Shown: positions 45,522-58,959, counted from the first letter of the stretch. The stretch: 64,000 nucleotides of DNA from Peromyscus leucopus (GCF_004664715.2 NC_051084.1:64965334-65029333); one strand, 5' to 3'. Numbers and translations are program-made. Notes: a model not told the origin generated them from the letters alone.

Positions 45522-46542
45522 ACATTTACTGAGAAGCATTAGTGCTTGTTCCTAGAATGCCTGTGTGAATTTTCACATTCTTAAAAGAGTTTTGAAAACT
45601 TATTTATATGATTTATGTATAAGAAAACAGAGTCAGGGGTTAAAACATCCCATTCAAGAACACAGACTTCTTTCCTGAGCTTACGTGACAATTCTGTTAA
45701 CAGACACTCTTTTAGAAGTTAACCCTTCATGGAATGTGTGTTTAATATTGGTTTGGGGTGCTGTTCTTTCTCTGTCATAGACACATGAATAAAGCAGAGA
45801 ATATTTTTATCATTCCAGCAGTTTAGGAGAAAAATTTATAGCTGAATGCTGACAGAATGTAGCCATTTTCTCCTTTCCTTATTTCAGGCTTGTGTTAGGA
45901 TACTTTTAAAATTTCAGATAATTTTTTGTATTTTAATTTAGTTTTACAGACACTGATAGTTTTTTATATATTAATTTAGTTTTGGATTGCTCTAAGAACG
46001 AAATCATCTGGACCTGCGAGTTACGACAAAAGAGTTTTAAATTATACTGTTTGCCCTGAGAGGATTTCAGAATGGTAAGGAAGCTATAAGTAGTGTCACT
46101 TAAAATATTCCCTCTACTTTTCCAGATAACATAAGATACAAAAGAGACTTCAATACTAACTGCTTTTAAGGCTTCAATGAACCAGTATTAGAGAAATCTT
46201 TTTCCAAGTCTCTTTTTCCACTTTCATTTCATTTTTTTAGGAAGTAATTTTAAATATTCTAAAAAAGATGTGAGAAGAATAGTATTCTAATTATTAACAT
46301 GGATACTTATAGATAACTAATATTAATTAATGTTAAATAATATTTACTTAAGAGGAATAGAACAGTAATAGAACAGTAATTTTAACATCTAAAGAAAATT
46401 GATATTTCTCATGAAATTTAAATTTAGTACTCAGGTTATTTTGTTTTCTTTTTTTAGGTCATTCTCCAAAAAGCTATGACAAATGATCCTGATCCTGAGT
46501 TTGGTAATGTAATGTTCCTAAACTTACTGGGGATTAACTTGA
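45522..46542. other. No gene recognised
   Basis: AT-rich, unassigned. Confidence 0.5.
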
Positions 46543-46547
46543 CCACA

Positions 46548-46587
<40 letters not shown>
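46543..46587. repeat. (CA)n microsatellite
   Basis: About 21 CA units with one 'ata' interruption. Confidence 0.95.
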
Positions 46588-46589
<2 letters not shown>

Positions 46590-47792
46590 GATGCACACAT
46601 GCACACACATGTCTGTACATACCTACATAGTACTCAATAGCATATAACCTCCAAATAGTGATAGTCCACAATAAGCATAAATTAACAAGTAAATATGATC
46701 TACAAGTTTCTTTTATGTTAAGATGACCTACACTGGATGAAGAAGTAAGACATGATGTGTTATTTGAGTAGAAAAATCTGGGAAACATCCCAATTAGAGG
46801 ATTCAAAGTGAGTCAGTCCCTACTATGAGTGGGCAAAGAGGCATGGGTTGATTTGGTAAACACACACGGACTGTTTTTAGTTTCTCAGTATGAACTAATT
46901 TTTAAATTTGTCCTTTCACATCACTGTTTGTTTCTGTATTTATTTTGGGACCACTGGTTTTTCTATTTTAGTCGTTAATATTGTTGCAAACCTTGGATGG
47001 AGTAAATGTATTTATCTTTATAATAATGAACATTGTAAAACATTTCTGAATATAGTTAAAAAAATCCAGTGACATCAAATAGGTAAAGAAATAGGAAGTA
47101 TTTAATTTCTCCTCCAGGTCCAATAAAGAAAATAGAGGAGTAACTCAGGACAAGAAAACATTAAAACCCCTCATAATTAAAAGACCGAGAATTATGATGG
47201 CTTTCATTGATATTCTTTCACAGTATTCATGAACTTCAATTATGCTTCTATTGGCTGGAAAGCATAGGGTCCATTTTCCACATGGGAATAGTAAAGAATA
47301 TACAATCAGGCAATCAGTCAAGAGGAGTTGTCAAAAATCCGAGAGGTGCACACGCAGTCTGACAAATTTCCGGCTTCAATGCTTCCGGGACCTTCTGCTA
47401 AAGCCCCTGATACAGACCTCAGCAGAAAACTGTGGCAGGGACTGGTCATAGGCCAGTGACACAGTGCATCAGAATTCTAATTGCAAGAAGGAAATGCAAA
47501 TTCACTCATTGCTCATGTTTCTGCAAATCTGTGAACAGTCAAATAAATTGCTTTAGTGGTGTAGAGAACAATGGTGAATCACATCAGAGGAAGCCAGTGC
47601 TGGAAAGGCTCGGTGGAAACAATAAACTTGGGTTAGGGTTTCTATGACAACAAAGCTTTATTTCATTTTTCTTTATCATAATGTATATCATAAGAATTCA
47701 CTGTGACATTTCCACATGTACACATACATTCATCAAATTTAAACAACTTTTACTTTTTCTGTTCTCACACTCATATCTCTCCTAATTCCAAT
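46588..47792. other. No gene recognised
   Basis: Unassigned sequence up to the retrocopy; short plus frames at 47242-47647 lack domains. Confidence 0.5.
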
Positions 47793-47808
47793 TTCATGTT
47801 AATCTTTT
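47793..47808. repeat. Target-site duplication of the RPS4 retrocopy (left)
   Basis: TTCATGTTAATCTTTT, identical to 48776-48791. Confidence 0.95.
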
Positions 47809-48775
<967 letters not shown>

Positions 48776-48791
48776 TTCATGTTAATCTTTT
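48776..48791. repeat. Target-site duplication of the RPS4 retrocopy (right)
   Basis: Partner of 47793-47808. Confidence 0.95.
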
Positions 48792-49607
48792 ATTTATTTA
48801 ATTTTGTATTTTCTTTATGGACTTGTTATAAGTATTTTATTTACTTCTAATGGATATATTGCAACTTGAGTTCCAACATTAATTGGCACTCTGCTTTTCT
48901 CACGCAAATTTATTCAGTGTAATTGCACTGACTCCCCATGCTTTCTGTCCAAGTCACTGCAATGGAAGGTTAAGTCACTGGTAGGTTGTTACATCTCTCC
49001 CACACTATATGGAAAAGTATAGGCAACAAACCTTTATTTTTATTTACATATATTTTTAGGTTTCACATGTGAAAATCATATTATAATTTTGTTTTCTGTT
49101 TGGCCTATTACATTTAACATACTTCCCTCTAATTCAATCTACTTGTCTGAAAAAGGACAAGATTTCAACTTCCTTACAGGCAAATATGATGATGACAGTG
49201 TATACCTATATACCACATATTTCTTCCAGTCATTTGCTACTGACTGTGTAGGGTAACTTCATACCTCAGCTGTTGGGGACAGAGCAAGAGGAAGCACTGT
49301 CTCCAAAGCTTCTCTTTGGTGTGCTGCTTTCATTTCCTTTCATTCTATGATTTGATACAACTTACATCCTGAAATAAGACATTTCTATTTATTCCTTTCA
49401 CAAAGAGTTAGTACACAGAATATATAAAGAACATAAAAATATTTAAAAATTAAATGCCAGGCAACTCAATTTAAAAATTGGCAAAGAATTTGAGTAGGCA
49501 CTTGCCAAAAGAAAAATGCAAATGACTTGAAATACATATATTTGTATTTCATATACATATATATAATATATACCCACCCACCCCACCCCACCCCATATAT
49601 ATATGCT
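48792..49607. other. AT-rich DNA with a probable ancient L1 piece
   Basis: Around 49060-49270, 'gtttggcctattacatttaa' and 'ctctaattcaatctacttgt' up to 'gtatacctatataccaca' recall the L1M 3' UTR ('...ggcttatttcacttagcataatg...', '...atataccacat'). Weak. A CCCA/AT low-complexity patch lies at 49530-49605. No gene. Confidence 0.4.
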
Positions 49608-49613
49608 TTGTAG
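49608..49613. repeat. Target-site duplication TTGTAG (left)
   Basis: Identical hexamer at 50000-50005. Confidence 0.9.
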
Positions 49614-49999
49614 TGTAGTTGGAAGGTTTCTCTGGTTCTGCCAGGCCCCTGCAGTCCCATGGCCCGCTTATAAAATAATCAATCAGAAGCTTATATTAAT
49701 TATAACTACTTGTCCATTAGTTTAGGCTTATTACTGACTAGCTCTTACACTTAAATTAAACCATAATTCTTATCTATGTTTAGCTATGTGGCTTGGTAAC
49801 TTTTCTCAGTTCTGCCTTGACATTTTGCTTCCTCTGTGTCTGGCTGGTGACTCCTGACTCAGCCCTTCCTCTTCCCAGAATTCTCCTTATCTGCTCACCC
49901 CGCCTATATTTCCTGCCTGGCTACTGGCCAATCAGTATTTTATTTATCAACCAACCAGAGCAACACATAGTCACAACATACAGAACACATCCCACAACA
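49614..49999 (-). mobile_element. Solo LTR, mys-related (ERVK class)
   Basis: On the minus strand TGTTGTGGGATGTG...CTACA, 386 bp, flanked by TTGTAG. Shares blocks with the mys LTRs: 'cttataaaataatcaatcag', 'gcttatattaattataac', 'cccagaattctcc', 'cctgcctggctactggcc' and 'aatcagtattttattt'. More diverged than the young copies and of a similar age class to 4541-4948. Solo. Confidence 0.85.
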
Positions 50000-50005
50000 T
50001 TGTAG
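50000..50005. repeat. Target-site duplication TTGTAG (right)
   Basis: Partner of 49608-49613. Confidence 0.9.
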
Positions 50006-50512
50006 CCTCAGCCATCAGGGAAATTCAAATCAAAACTAGAATGAAGTATTAATCCATGTCAGACAGTTATGGTAAAAAGAAACGCTGAAGATGTGGAGAA
50101 AGAGGAACTTATTTACATCCATTATTGACAAACATGTATATTGGTGTCTCTCTGGAGAAAAATATGGAGTACTTTCAAGGAAAAGAACTAGCATGTGACA
50201 AATGTGATATTTTAAGCAGAGGAATTGCATCAGTATTAGACCTGGGAACAGCCGAGGAAGATCAGGTGTGACTAGCCGTGAGGAAGACATAGAGGTCTTC
50301 TGAGGAAATTCATGAGAGGATATGGAAGCATGATTGAAATATACTCAGTGAAGTGATATGGACATATCAGAATTGGGGCAGATAGGAGGCAGGGACAAAG
50401 GTAAGAAGCTGCTAACCTAAGGAATTGTTTACCCACAGAACAGTGAAGTAAAACAGCAAAGACAAAAGAGAGAAGGTGACTTCAGTCAGTGTTCATTAAA
50501 TGTTGGTCCTTG
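50006..50512. other. No gene recognised; possible L1 coding remnant
   Basis: Near 50008-50120, 'cagccatcagggaaattcaa', 'atcaaaactagaatgaagta' and 'ggtaaaaagaaacgctgaag' resemble L1 ORF2 3' text. Short and diverged. The rest is unassigned. Confidence 0.4.
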
Positions 50513-51326
50513 TGGTGGTTTGAATAAAAATGGCCCCCATAGGCTCATAAATTTGAATGCTTAGTCACCAGGGAGTGGCACTATTAGGTGTGGTCTTGTT
50601 GGAGGGAGTGTGTCACTGAGGGGGAGGGGGCTGAGCTTTGAGGTTTCAAAAGCCCAAGCCAGGCCTAGTGGCTTTCTCTCTTCCTGCTGCATTTGGATCC
50701 AGATGTAGAGCTGTCAGTTCCTCTCCAGTACCATGTCTGCTGGCATGCCGCCATGCTTCCAGCCATGCTGATCGGGAGGGCTGGGGAGCCAGACAAGGGC
50801 CAGAGCAGGCTCCTAGTAGTCCTGCCAAAGACCAGGCCTTAGTTTCGGTTTACTGGAGCTGGCTGGAGCTGAGTGAGCAGTTCTTGGGAAAACTCCCACT
50901 CAGGGGCAACCAATCAATCAGTAGGTACCCTGAAAAAAAAACAGCTTTTCTTTCCCTGCCACTGGAAAGTTCCTAACCACTAGAGCCACCTGCCAATCAT
51001 ATAACAACTAGTAAATGTTTTGTTTAAACCCAACAATCAGCCCCAAGACTAATCTCTCCTGCTTAAAAGGAGCCTACAAGCTCCTTTTGGGGTCACTATA
51101 TGCCACTTTGCCAGATGGTTAGATCCCAAGATGTTGGTAATTTTTAATAAATGCTCTTGCTGATTACATACATGCCTGGTGGTCTTTTGTGGGACTTCTT
51201 CAGACACTAACACTGATAATGGACTAAACCTCTGAAACTGTAAGCAAGCCCCAATTAAATGTTTTCCCTTATAAGATTTGCCATTGTCATAGTATCTCTT
51301 CACAGCAATAAGACATTACTAAGACA
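50513..51326 (+). mobile_element. MaLR-type LTR, split by an ERV1 LTR
   Basis: Left part 'tggtttgaataaaaatggcc', 'cccataggctcataaatttg', 'gtggtcttgttggagg' and 'ccatgtctgctggcatgc', broken at 50771; right part from 51213 'ctgataatggactaaacc', 'ccaattaaatgttttccc' and 'cttcacagcaataagac', ending 'ctaagaca'. Joined, it is one full LTR of the same type as 10145 and 55937. Confidence 0.8.
50772..51212 (+). mobile_element. ERV1 LTR nested in MaLR LTR
   Basis: 441 bp between CTGA duplications (50768-50771 and 51213-51216). Contains 'gcttaaaaggagcc', the poly-A signal in 'ttaataaatgctcttgctg' and the U5 'ggtggtcttttgtggg', ending in CA. The first dinucleotide is TC rather than TG, presumably mutated. 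Same family as 12854-13290. Confidence 0.8.
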
Positions 51327-51417
51327 GTCATTTATACCTGCTTTCCTACACTATAGGAAGAGTATAAAATGGAAAATCTCTAAAGGGATTTGGGCTTAAA
51401 AAGTTCAGTCTAGGCCT

Positions 51418-51640
51418 GGAGATCTGGCTTAGCAGTTCAGCGGATTACTGCTCCTAAAGAGGTCATGGATTCAGTTCTCTGCAACCTACATGGATGCTCA
51501 CACTCTAGTTCCAGTGGATCCAATGCCCTCTTCCAGCCTTTGTGCACTTCTGTATGCATGTGGTGCACATAAACGTATTCTAGTAGACACACTTATACAT
51601 TAAATAAGCAAGCAAGCAAACAAACATCTTTAAAAATGTT
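51418..51640 (+). mobile_element. B3-type SINE
   Basis: 'ggcctggagatctggcttag', 'cagttcagcggattac', 'ggtcatggattcagttctc', 'agtggatccaatgccctctt' and tail 'taaataagcaagcaagc'. Confidence 0.85.
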
Positions 51641-51715
51641 CAGTTTCACACAAATTTACTTTGGCAAAGCATAACAAAACTATCCTATCTCAGTGCCCTG
51701 GAGCTTGGTAGCATG

Positions 51716-52161
51716 TTGGGGACTGAATAGACTCTCAGAATCCTGAATATTTAGGAGTGATGATGTGATACCTCAGTAAAACCCCCCACTCTATCCCCTA
51801 CAGACAAAGAGAAGCTTAAACCAGGATTCCTAAGTGTAGATAAGAACTTAGACCCCTTTTCCCCAGGTGGTTGTATCTGCTACAGGGACTTTGGAAAACA
51901 GTCAGGATATTCGACCAAAAGACTAAAAAGGGAGGCGGGTTAAAATAAATTATATGGTCTGTGCCTTTAAGAACTAGCCTCACAAAGAAAGGGGAGGGCT
52001 CCTTCCCACCTCCCTGCTGTGAGTGAGAGATTTGGAAGAGCCTCCCTGGAGACTTGTAAACTTAGAAAACACCTTACTTTTGCATTCTGTACCTAAAGTA
52101 TTCAGTGGCAGCTTTGGGGACTGTGATCCAGGCCAGGCCAGTTTCAAGTCCCCAGAAATGA
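51716..52161 (+). mobile_element. ERV1-like LTR (different family), interrupted
   Basis: Starts at 'tgttggggactgaatag'; the later part has 'aaataaattatatggtc', 'ctccctgctgtgagtgag', 'cttacttttgcattctgtac' and 'ctttggggactgtgatcc', an R-U5 style ending. It is directly followed and partly cut by the LTR at 52162. Edges and class uncertain. Confidence 0.45.
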
Positions 52162-52568
52162 TGGCGCCAGCCCCAGGAACAAAAGGACAGAGTCAGGATG
52201 TCTGATGGTAACCAATTAACCACGAGATGCCCTCTCCAGAGATAACAAGACCAGACCCCGGAGATGAGTTGTAAAACTCCTGACAGGACAAACAGATAAG
52301 ATAAAATAAGGTAAAGTCCAGGCCCGGGAAAAACTTGACCAATCAAGGATGGACCCGTACTAACCCCCTCCCCTCTAAGAAATTTTATGGGTTTTGCCTA
52401 TAAAAACTAACTTCCCCAAGAAAGAGGCACTCCTCCCTGCCTCACTGTATTGGGTGTAGGAATGAGTCCCTGTCTAGACTTGTATCTGCAGAATAAACCT
52501 TGCTGTTGCATCTGGACATCCAAGGTCTACGGTGGTCTCTTTGGGGGGGTCACAATCTGGGCATAACA
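52162..52568 (+). mobile_element. ERV1 LTR (copy 2), with 4-bp duplication
   Basis: TGGCGCCAGC...CATAACA, 407 bp, flanked by ATGA (52158-52161 and 52569-52572). TATA in 'gcctataaaaactaac', poly-A signal in 'gaataaaccttgctg', U5 'ggtctctttgggggggtc'. Closely parallels 10744-11169. Confidence 0.85.
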
Positions 52569-52639
52569 ATGACTCCAAGAGTTGAGAGGTAAAGTCTCAA
52601 TAAGAAAAAGAACTCATTTACTGTCTACACGTTCATTAA

Positions 52640-52985
52640 CATCTGGATGTTTATGTCTCCCTACAAACTTCTGGTGCCATCCTCATAGCAAGGAGACACT
52701 GTGAGGGGAGAGGCCTGTGGGAGACCGTTGGTCAAAAAGCTCTACATTCCTACACAGCACTAATATGCTTATGAAAGAGGCCTGGTTCAGCTCACTTGCC
52801 CTTTTCTATCACATGAAGGAAGAAGGTGGTCCCCATGGGTACAGCAACAGACAGAATTGTTTTGATATTTGGACTCTCTAGTCCCCAGAACTGTTAGAAA
52901 TAAATCTTTGTTGTTTATGAACCATCCCACTTAGGATGTTTTTGTCAGTACAGGTCATATAGACTAACAGTTCAGGGTACTGTGT
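52640..52985 (+). mobile_element. Old MaLR (MLT-like) LTR
   Basis: Ending 'ccagaactgttagaaataaa', 'tctttgttgtttatgaacca' and 'ctaacag' is the mammalian-wide MaLR 3' signature ('...gtgagaaataaatttctgttgtttataag...'). 5' part diverged. Confidence 0.6.
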
Positions 52986-53984
52986 TGGATACTTCATCTG
53001 TGTTGATTAATCAATGTCAAGACAGGAATCCAGGGAAGATTGCCATTTCCCAAATGAAAAGCCTGTGCATCAGGGAACATATGAGGGAGACAGGGGCCTT
53101 CTTGAAGTATTGAAGTATCTTGGGGTATTTCAAAGGGAGGAATGTTCACATGTTACCTTAAGAGGAAGACCAAGTGTTTGTCATTTATGATGACTGCAAA
53201 CACTCTTTTGTTCTTACGTGAAAACATAAGCTACCAACTCTCTTTTATATTACAAGCCAGAACCATGAAATATTCTTTTAGTGCTGAGCAGTCCATGCAG
53301 AATTGGAAAAGAACATTTAGTTGATTGCTGCTTCCTGTGAAAACTGATTACCTCGTCTTCTCTGCAGATCAGCTGCTGGGGACTCCAATCACTTTCAGAA
53401 GCAGCTGTTGCCATGATTCTGTCACAGGCAGGAGTGAGCAGAAGTGGAGTCACACTGGGGAGAAGGGAAAGAGCTGAAAACTTCTCATTCAGCAGAAGCG
53501 CTGCCCGCGCGATGAGCAGGGAGCAATTGTGGAACTCAAGACCAGGGAGCTTTGCCTCTCTCTTCCCTCAGTCTCAGAATAATCTGTTACTAACAAGAGA
53601 ATTCATAGGCAATACATACTTAATTATTGTTCTTTAAACATGGTTCTGTAGTATTTTAAAAGGCCATTAATGGGCTGTTTCATCTCTGTTAGGGAGTGAA
53701 GAATCATGTTTCTATGCTGGGCTTATTTTACTAAACTGGATAATGTCTAGTTCTACACATTTTCCAGTCAACAAAGTAATTTCATTCTTCTTTAGGATAA
53801 ATGAATAAAATTCCTTTGCATACATATATGTATATATAATGTAATTATTTTCATAAGTTCGTATGACTTTGTGGAAGGCATTTTTGTTAATGATATCTGT
53901 CAACATTGGAAGTAAATGCACACATTGAACAAACTCTCTTACAGATAAATCGCTGTGTCTTAGTGACTACCTGGTGCTGAGATA
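52986..53984. other. No gene recognised
   Basis: A small CpG-containing patch lies at 53495-53515 ('gcgctgcccgcgcgatgagc'), but no promoter or exon evidence. Unassigned. Confidence 0.45.
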
Positions 53985-54400
53985 AGGTAGCTGGCAAAGG
54001 TAACTTAAAGGAGACAGGGATTATTTTGGTTCAGTTTGAGGATCCAGTCTATAGGAACACACAGGTTCCAGGCAGCAGGAGTCTGAGAGGAAGCTGGTCA
54101 CTTTGCATCCACAGTAAAGAAGGGGAGTGATGAATGAATGTCCATGCTCAGCTGATATTCCCCATTTTGTTCAAATAAGGAGTCAGGCCCAGGGAAGCTG
54201 CTTTGTTCTCTTTGGAAGAGTCTTCCCATCTCATTGAATCTGATCAAGATAATGGGCAGAAGAATGCCCAGAGGCTAGAGTAAACTAAACATCCCTCACA
54301 GTTATCTAGAGGCTTATCTCCCAGGGGGTGCTAGAGCCTGTCAAGGTGGCAACCAGCATTAGCCATCTTCCCAAGCAGCATGAAATAGGAGCAAAGTCAT
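53985..54400 (-). mobile_element. ERVL-type LTR
   Basis: 'gcaaaggtaacttaaaggag', 'aggtcactttgcatccac'-like text ('ctggtcactttgcatccaca'), 'ccagaggctagag', 'ctccca' and 'gtcaaggtggcaaccagcat' with 'tagccatc' at the end: the reverse complement of the LTR type that begins 'gatggttaatattgattgtc'. Diverged. Confidence 0.55.
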
Positions 54401-55936
54401 TCATTGTATCCCTCATTGTACACCAATTTTAACAGATTCTTAACAACACTTACACCTGCCTAGTACCTAGAGAGCAGTGCCGCCCCTGGTCTGACTCAGT
54501 GTTGCCAGTCATAAGAAAGATTGGCATCCCCCTTTACAATCCAACTCTCAGGATCTGGTTAAACACCAGTTAGCACTTTATGAAAAGCAACATGCACCAT
54601 TTTCATAGCCTGGCATCCAAATTCCAGGCTCTGCAAGTAGCTCTGTGAAGCATTTTATGATTCAACTGATGTGCTGACCACACACTGGGTGAAAAATGGT
54701 AGTGGCATGAAGAGATCCAGCAGGCTTTCCAGAACCTGGTGCCAAAGTGTGGAAGAGATAATGCTTATAATTAACAAGTTTTTGCTTTTCTTCTTTAGAC
54801 AGGAGGTTTGATGATAAGTCCTCAGTAACTGGGTGTGAAATTACTACCCCCAGTAATGGCCTTTGTTAGGGAAATATCCTCACAAATGCAAAATGATGTC
54901 ATAATTCAAAAACTCATTCTTTCAGATATTTATGTTTTAGCTGACAGGCTCAGTGTGGAAGAGAGAGAACAAAAGGAGGATGATTATTCTGTCAACTTGA
55001 CTGGGAAGTGTATTGCAGCTAAGTTACCAGAATCCAAGTTTGCAAAGTATGAGCTACTGTGAGATCGTATGTTTTCTTAGCTTCACACCATCAGGATCTG
55101 TTGGAGCAGAGAAGAGCTCTAGAAAGTCCCTGTTAATGTGTCAGAAGAGCAAGGCTCTTTTCCTTATTGCTCTAGCTCGAGTTCTCACAAAGAAATTGTA
55201 AAGTGGTACCATGAACACAGCAAATCAACAAGCCTTCTATCCTGTGGATGCAAGTTAATGGTAAATTTACTCTACTCAAAGTTGACTTATTTAACAGCTA
55301 ACATTTGGACCATTTCTGATTAATGAACTAATGAACTGTTTTCAGTTCAATTAGGTGCTTTCCTTGATTCATACTTGAAGTACTTCAAGTTATATGTGCA
55401 TTTGTATATATGTGTGCGTGTGTGTATGTGTGTGTGTGTGCCATATAAAGTATATATGACATCTTGTTTTCCTTATTTGTGTAGTAGTCACCGTGGGATC
55501 AATTTTCTAAATAGGCTTCATCTCTATTTGTGAGGACAGGTAAATCAGACAGTATGAGGCACTCTAAAATTACTTTTTTTCTCAGATCTCATAAGTTAAC
55601 ATCAAATACATGATGGCATCTACCCTGTTGTAGACAAATGTGCCGAGGCTTAGTGAGACATGAAAGGCTGCTGATTGTTTGCTAAGTCATCCTCTCTGTC
55701 CTCCAAATAGGGGAATGTTACCATAGCTGCTGGGAGAGGGGGTGAGCCAATGAGTCAGCGACTGAAAGGACCTGTGTTAGATCTGCTGCTGTCCCCTGAC
55801 ACCAAGTGAACCAGCCGGCAGCTTTCTCATACTCACGGGGACTGAAGCTCTTCTTCCAGGTTCCACCCAATTTATTTCAAATATGTTTCATGGGCTCTTG
55901 CCAGGGAATACAGATTTAGAGAAAGAGAAGAACACT
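54401..55936. other. No gene recognised
   Basis: The plus frames at 54835-55062, 55013-55201 and 55138-55323 overlap in different frames and show no domain. Includes a short TG-rich stretch at 55408-55440. Confidence 0.45.
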
Positions 55937-56365
55937 TGTGGTAATTTGAATGTTATTTGGCCCCCATAAGCTCAAAGCGGGTGACACTATTAGAAGGTGT
56001 GGCCTTGTTGGAGGAAGTGTGGTCTTGTTGGAGGAGGCTGGATGACACAGGCCTTTAATCCAGCCCTTGAGGCTGGAGGGCACACCTTTTAGAAGTGTGT
56101 CACTGTGGGGGCGGGCTTTGGGTTTTTTTTTTTCCTCAAGCTTCCCCCAGTGTGACAGTTAGTGGACTTCCTGTTGCCTCTGAGTCAAGATGTAGCACTC
56201 TCAGCTCTAGCGCCACATCTGTCGGCACGCTGTCATGCTGCCCTTCATGAGCATGATGGACTGAACCTCTGAAACTGGAAGCCAGCCACCCTCAATGAAG
56301 TGTTTTCTTCATAAGAGTTGCTGTGGTCATGGTGTCTCTTCACAGCAGTAACACCCTATGATAGC
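55937..56365 (+). mobile_element. MaLR-type LTR with internal duplication
   Basis: 'gtggtaatttgaatgttatt', 'ggcccccataagctc', 'ggtgtggccttgttggagga', then a partial repeat 'gtggtcttgttggagg' and a B1-like 'acaggcctttaatccagccc', returning to 'gaagtgtgtcactgtggggg', 'tgatggactgaacctctgaa' and 'gtcatggtgtctcttcacag'. The extra stretch at about 56018-56090 suggests a template-switch or SINE insertion within the LTR. Confidence 0.7.
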
Positions 56366-57620
56366 AGTTGAGAGCTTCAAAACATTTGCCTTTGGGTTCT
56401 GCTCCAAGAACAACTGGAAACATGGAACAGGTAATGGTTCTAACTTAAACTTTAAGTGATACATATCCTTCTAGAAGTTTCAGCTTTGTCTCTTTATTTC
56501 AAATTTCACTCCCAGTGTTTATACAATCAATATTCAATCCACAGGGACAGTAGTGTCGAACATCAGACTTAACACTTGAAGATAAAGGGTGTAGTCTTGC
56601 ATTATTCTCTCCAATTTTTCCATCTCATTTCTTTTCTGGAGTTTCGAATTTCTGTTCTCTCTTCCATTCTCCTGATGGAGACCTGGGTCCTGATAAAGTG
56701 ATATAAAACTGTACATGTGGAACTTATTCCCAGTTAGCATCATGAGAGACCTGAATCTAAAATAAATCATCATGTCAAATACACAGCTCACATTACCGTG
56801 GCACCACTAAACAACACCAGAAGGAAAATGAATATAATGTTGCCACTTTTATATTTTGGCACAGGGAATATTTTGTTTTAATCAGACTATGACTTGGAGT
56901 ACAAATGCACATTCATGACAGCATTTCCATTCATGATAAGCACATTTTTCCAAGTTATTGCCCATTTACTTTCATGTTCAAATTCAAGGGCTCAGCTACA
57001 TTATGGCCTGAGTAAGACAATCTACTTCTCCATCATATTGAAGAGTTACTTTGTCTCTGGTTCTGTCTCTGGCACTGCTAACACACTGATCCTATTAATT
57101 TTGTACGAGACCTTTAATCCTGAAAGGAGTCATCGAGGCATTAGCACTGATCTCCGATCAGGCAGCATCACCAGTTTGGGCTGAACATATTCTTGATATC
57201 TTTAACAGCCAAAAGGGTTTCTGATTCTTTGTGTTTGCTTTGATACTGAATATATTCAGCTCAAACTATATTAAAATATTCCCCTAAATATTTAATGCTG
57301 CTTGTATAATTAATAAGGACTCATATTTTATGTTTAAATCCTTTAAGAATCTAAAAATGCATTCTTAGCTAATCAAACCCTTTCAAACAGATCTGTAGAA
57401 CTGCAAATCACGCCTGGTAATATTTCCTAAGTGCTTTTGGCAATGCGAACATCAGACAAACAGAAGTCATCAGGGTAAACATGAAATTTGTTCCTGTAGT
57501 GTGCTTAACTCTCTAACACATTAACACTAAATTTGATTCCTTATAATATGAAATATGTATTTTCTACTCCCTTGGGGAAAAGGAATCTTTTATTTTTGTA
57601 ACTTCAAAACAAAAATAGCA

Positions 57621-57622
<2 letters not shown>
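56366..57622. other. No gene recognised
   Basis: Includes a 96-codon plus frame (56894-57184) with no recognisable domain. Unassigned. Confidence 0.45.
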
Positions 57623-57670
<48 letters not shown>

Positions 57671-57690
57671 GTGTGTTGTGTGTGTGTGTA
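57623..57690. repeat. (TG)n microsatellite, compound
   Basis: More than 20 TG units followed by TGTTG interruptions. Confidence 0.95.
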
Positions 57691-57849
57691 TGTGCCATCA
57701 AAGTTTTAGTGTATGAAATGGGTGTTTGAATTCTGTACTGAATTTCACTTACAGAATTTATAAAATTTTGTCATTTCAGGAATGATATGGAAAAGATTCA
57801 CATTATGTTATACTTTTGAGGTTAGTATTTTTTCCCCCACAAAACAAAA

Positions 57850-58345
57850 TTTCATGCCAATGCTGATTCATTCAGGTTGCAGTTTAAAAGTCACTTCTTA
57901 CTCGATGGTAAGTAGAATTCTGTATTATGGATGTGGATGTTCCATAGTTTGTTTGACCATTCTTTCAGTGAGAGGCAGATGAGGTGGTTTTAGTTGTGGC
58001 AATCACACAAATACACACTGATATAAGCATTTGTATACAGTACCCTGAGACAACAGACTTCACTTTTCTGGAAAAATACCCAGGAGGGCAAATGCTGGGT
58101 TGTGTTTAGTTTTTAGGGGCCAAGCTTCCTGAGCCCTTGTTCAATTTTGTCTTCAAATTAGCGTATCATCACACCATGGTGCATCCTTGGTGGAACTCCA
58201 TGATTTTTTTTTTTTTTTTTAAAGAACTATCTATTTACTCTGACAGGAAGCAGTTTTAATCTCCTGATTTTAGTCTGTAATTCCCTAATGGCTACTCTCT
58301 TTGAGCATCTTTTCATGTTCCTAACTACATTGAAGAGATCAGGGA
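57850..58345 (+). mobile_element. Ancient L1 (L1M) 3' UTR
   Basis: 'tccatagtttgtttgaccat', 'aaaaatacccaggagggcaa', 'atgctgggttgtgtttag', 'gcatccttggtggaactcc' and 'ctctttgagcatcttttcat' follow in order the mammalian L1M 3' UTR. A T-run at 58204-58221 is secondary. Confidence 0.65.
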
Positions 58346-58959
58346 GCAGACTCTTTGATAACTTGCTGAGGCCAACAGAGAAATCCTGCTCTGAGAAAGA
58401 TCCTGTCTCCTCAGAGGTCCTGTTCTTTCTCTAGAGAAGGCCTCCGAGAGACCTAGAAGTCCACTCACTGTCCTTCTTTACAATCACTCACAGCCTGTCC
58501 TATGGGACAAGTACCATAAAAGCCATTCTCCTATCACCATTATTTTTGCCAGTTCTCACAGGACACCATGGGTCCCAGGCCAGTTCTTATTTCTGGCCTC
58601 CATTTTCTATGGGACTCTTCATGCTCTGTTCTAGCTAAACTCTACTACCTAATGCATGAAATACATTCTTTGTTAAGAGGATTGTGTAACCCACAGTGGG
58701 TGTGTCCTCCCACATTTAACAGCACAGACACTCCCCAAAGTCGTCCTCTCAGGTGATTTTATTTCTCTCAAGTTGACTGTTATCAGTAACCATCACACTT
58801 TTGTAGAAAAATGTCTAAAGACTTATTACTAGTTATTGTCTCTGAGTCTTCTCCCTGAGGAATCTCTCTCTCTCCTTTTTTTGCACCTATTAAAGGTTTA
58901 TGACTGATATCCCTAGAGATAAATATAGATTAACAAAAAAGAAAATAGTGTAAACTATT
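58346..58959. other. No gene recognised
   Basis: Unassigned. Confidence 0.5.
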
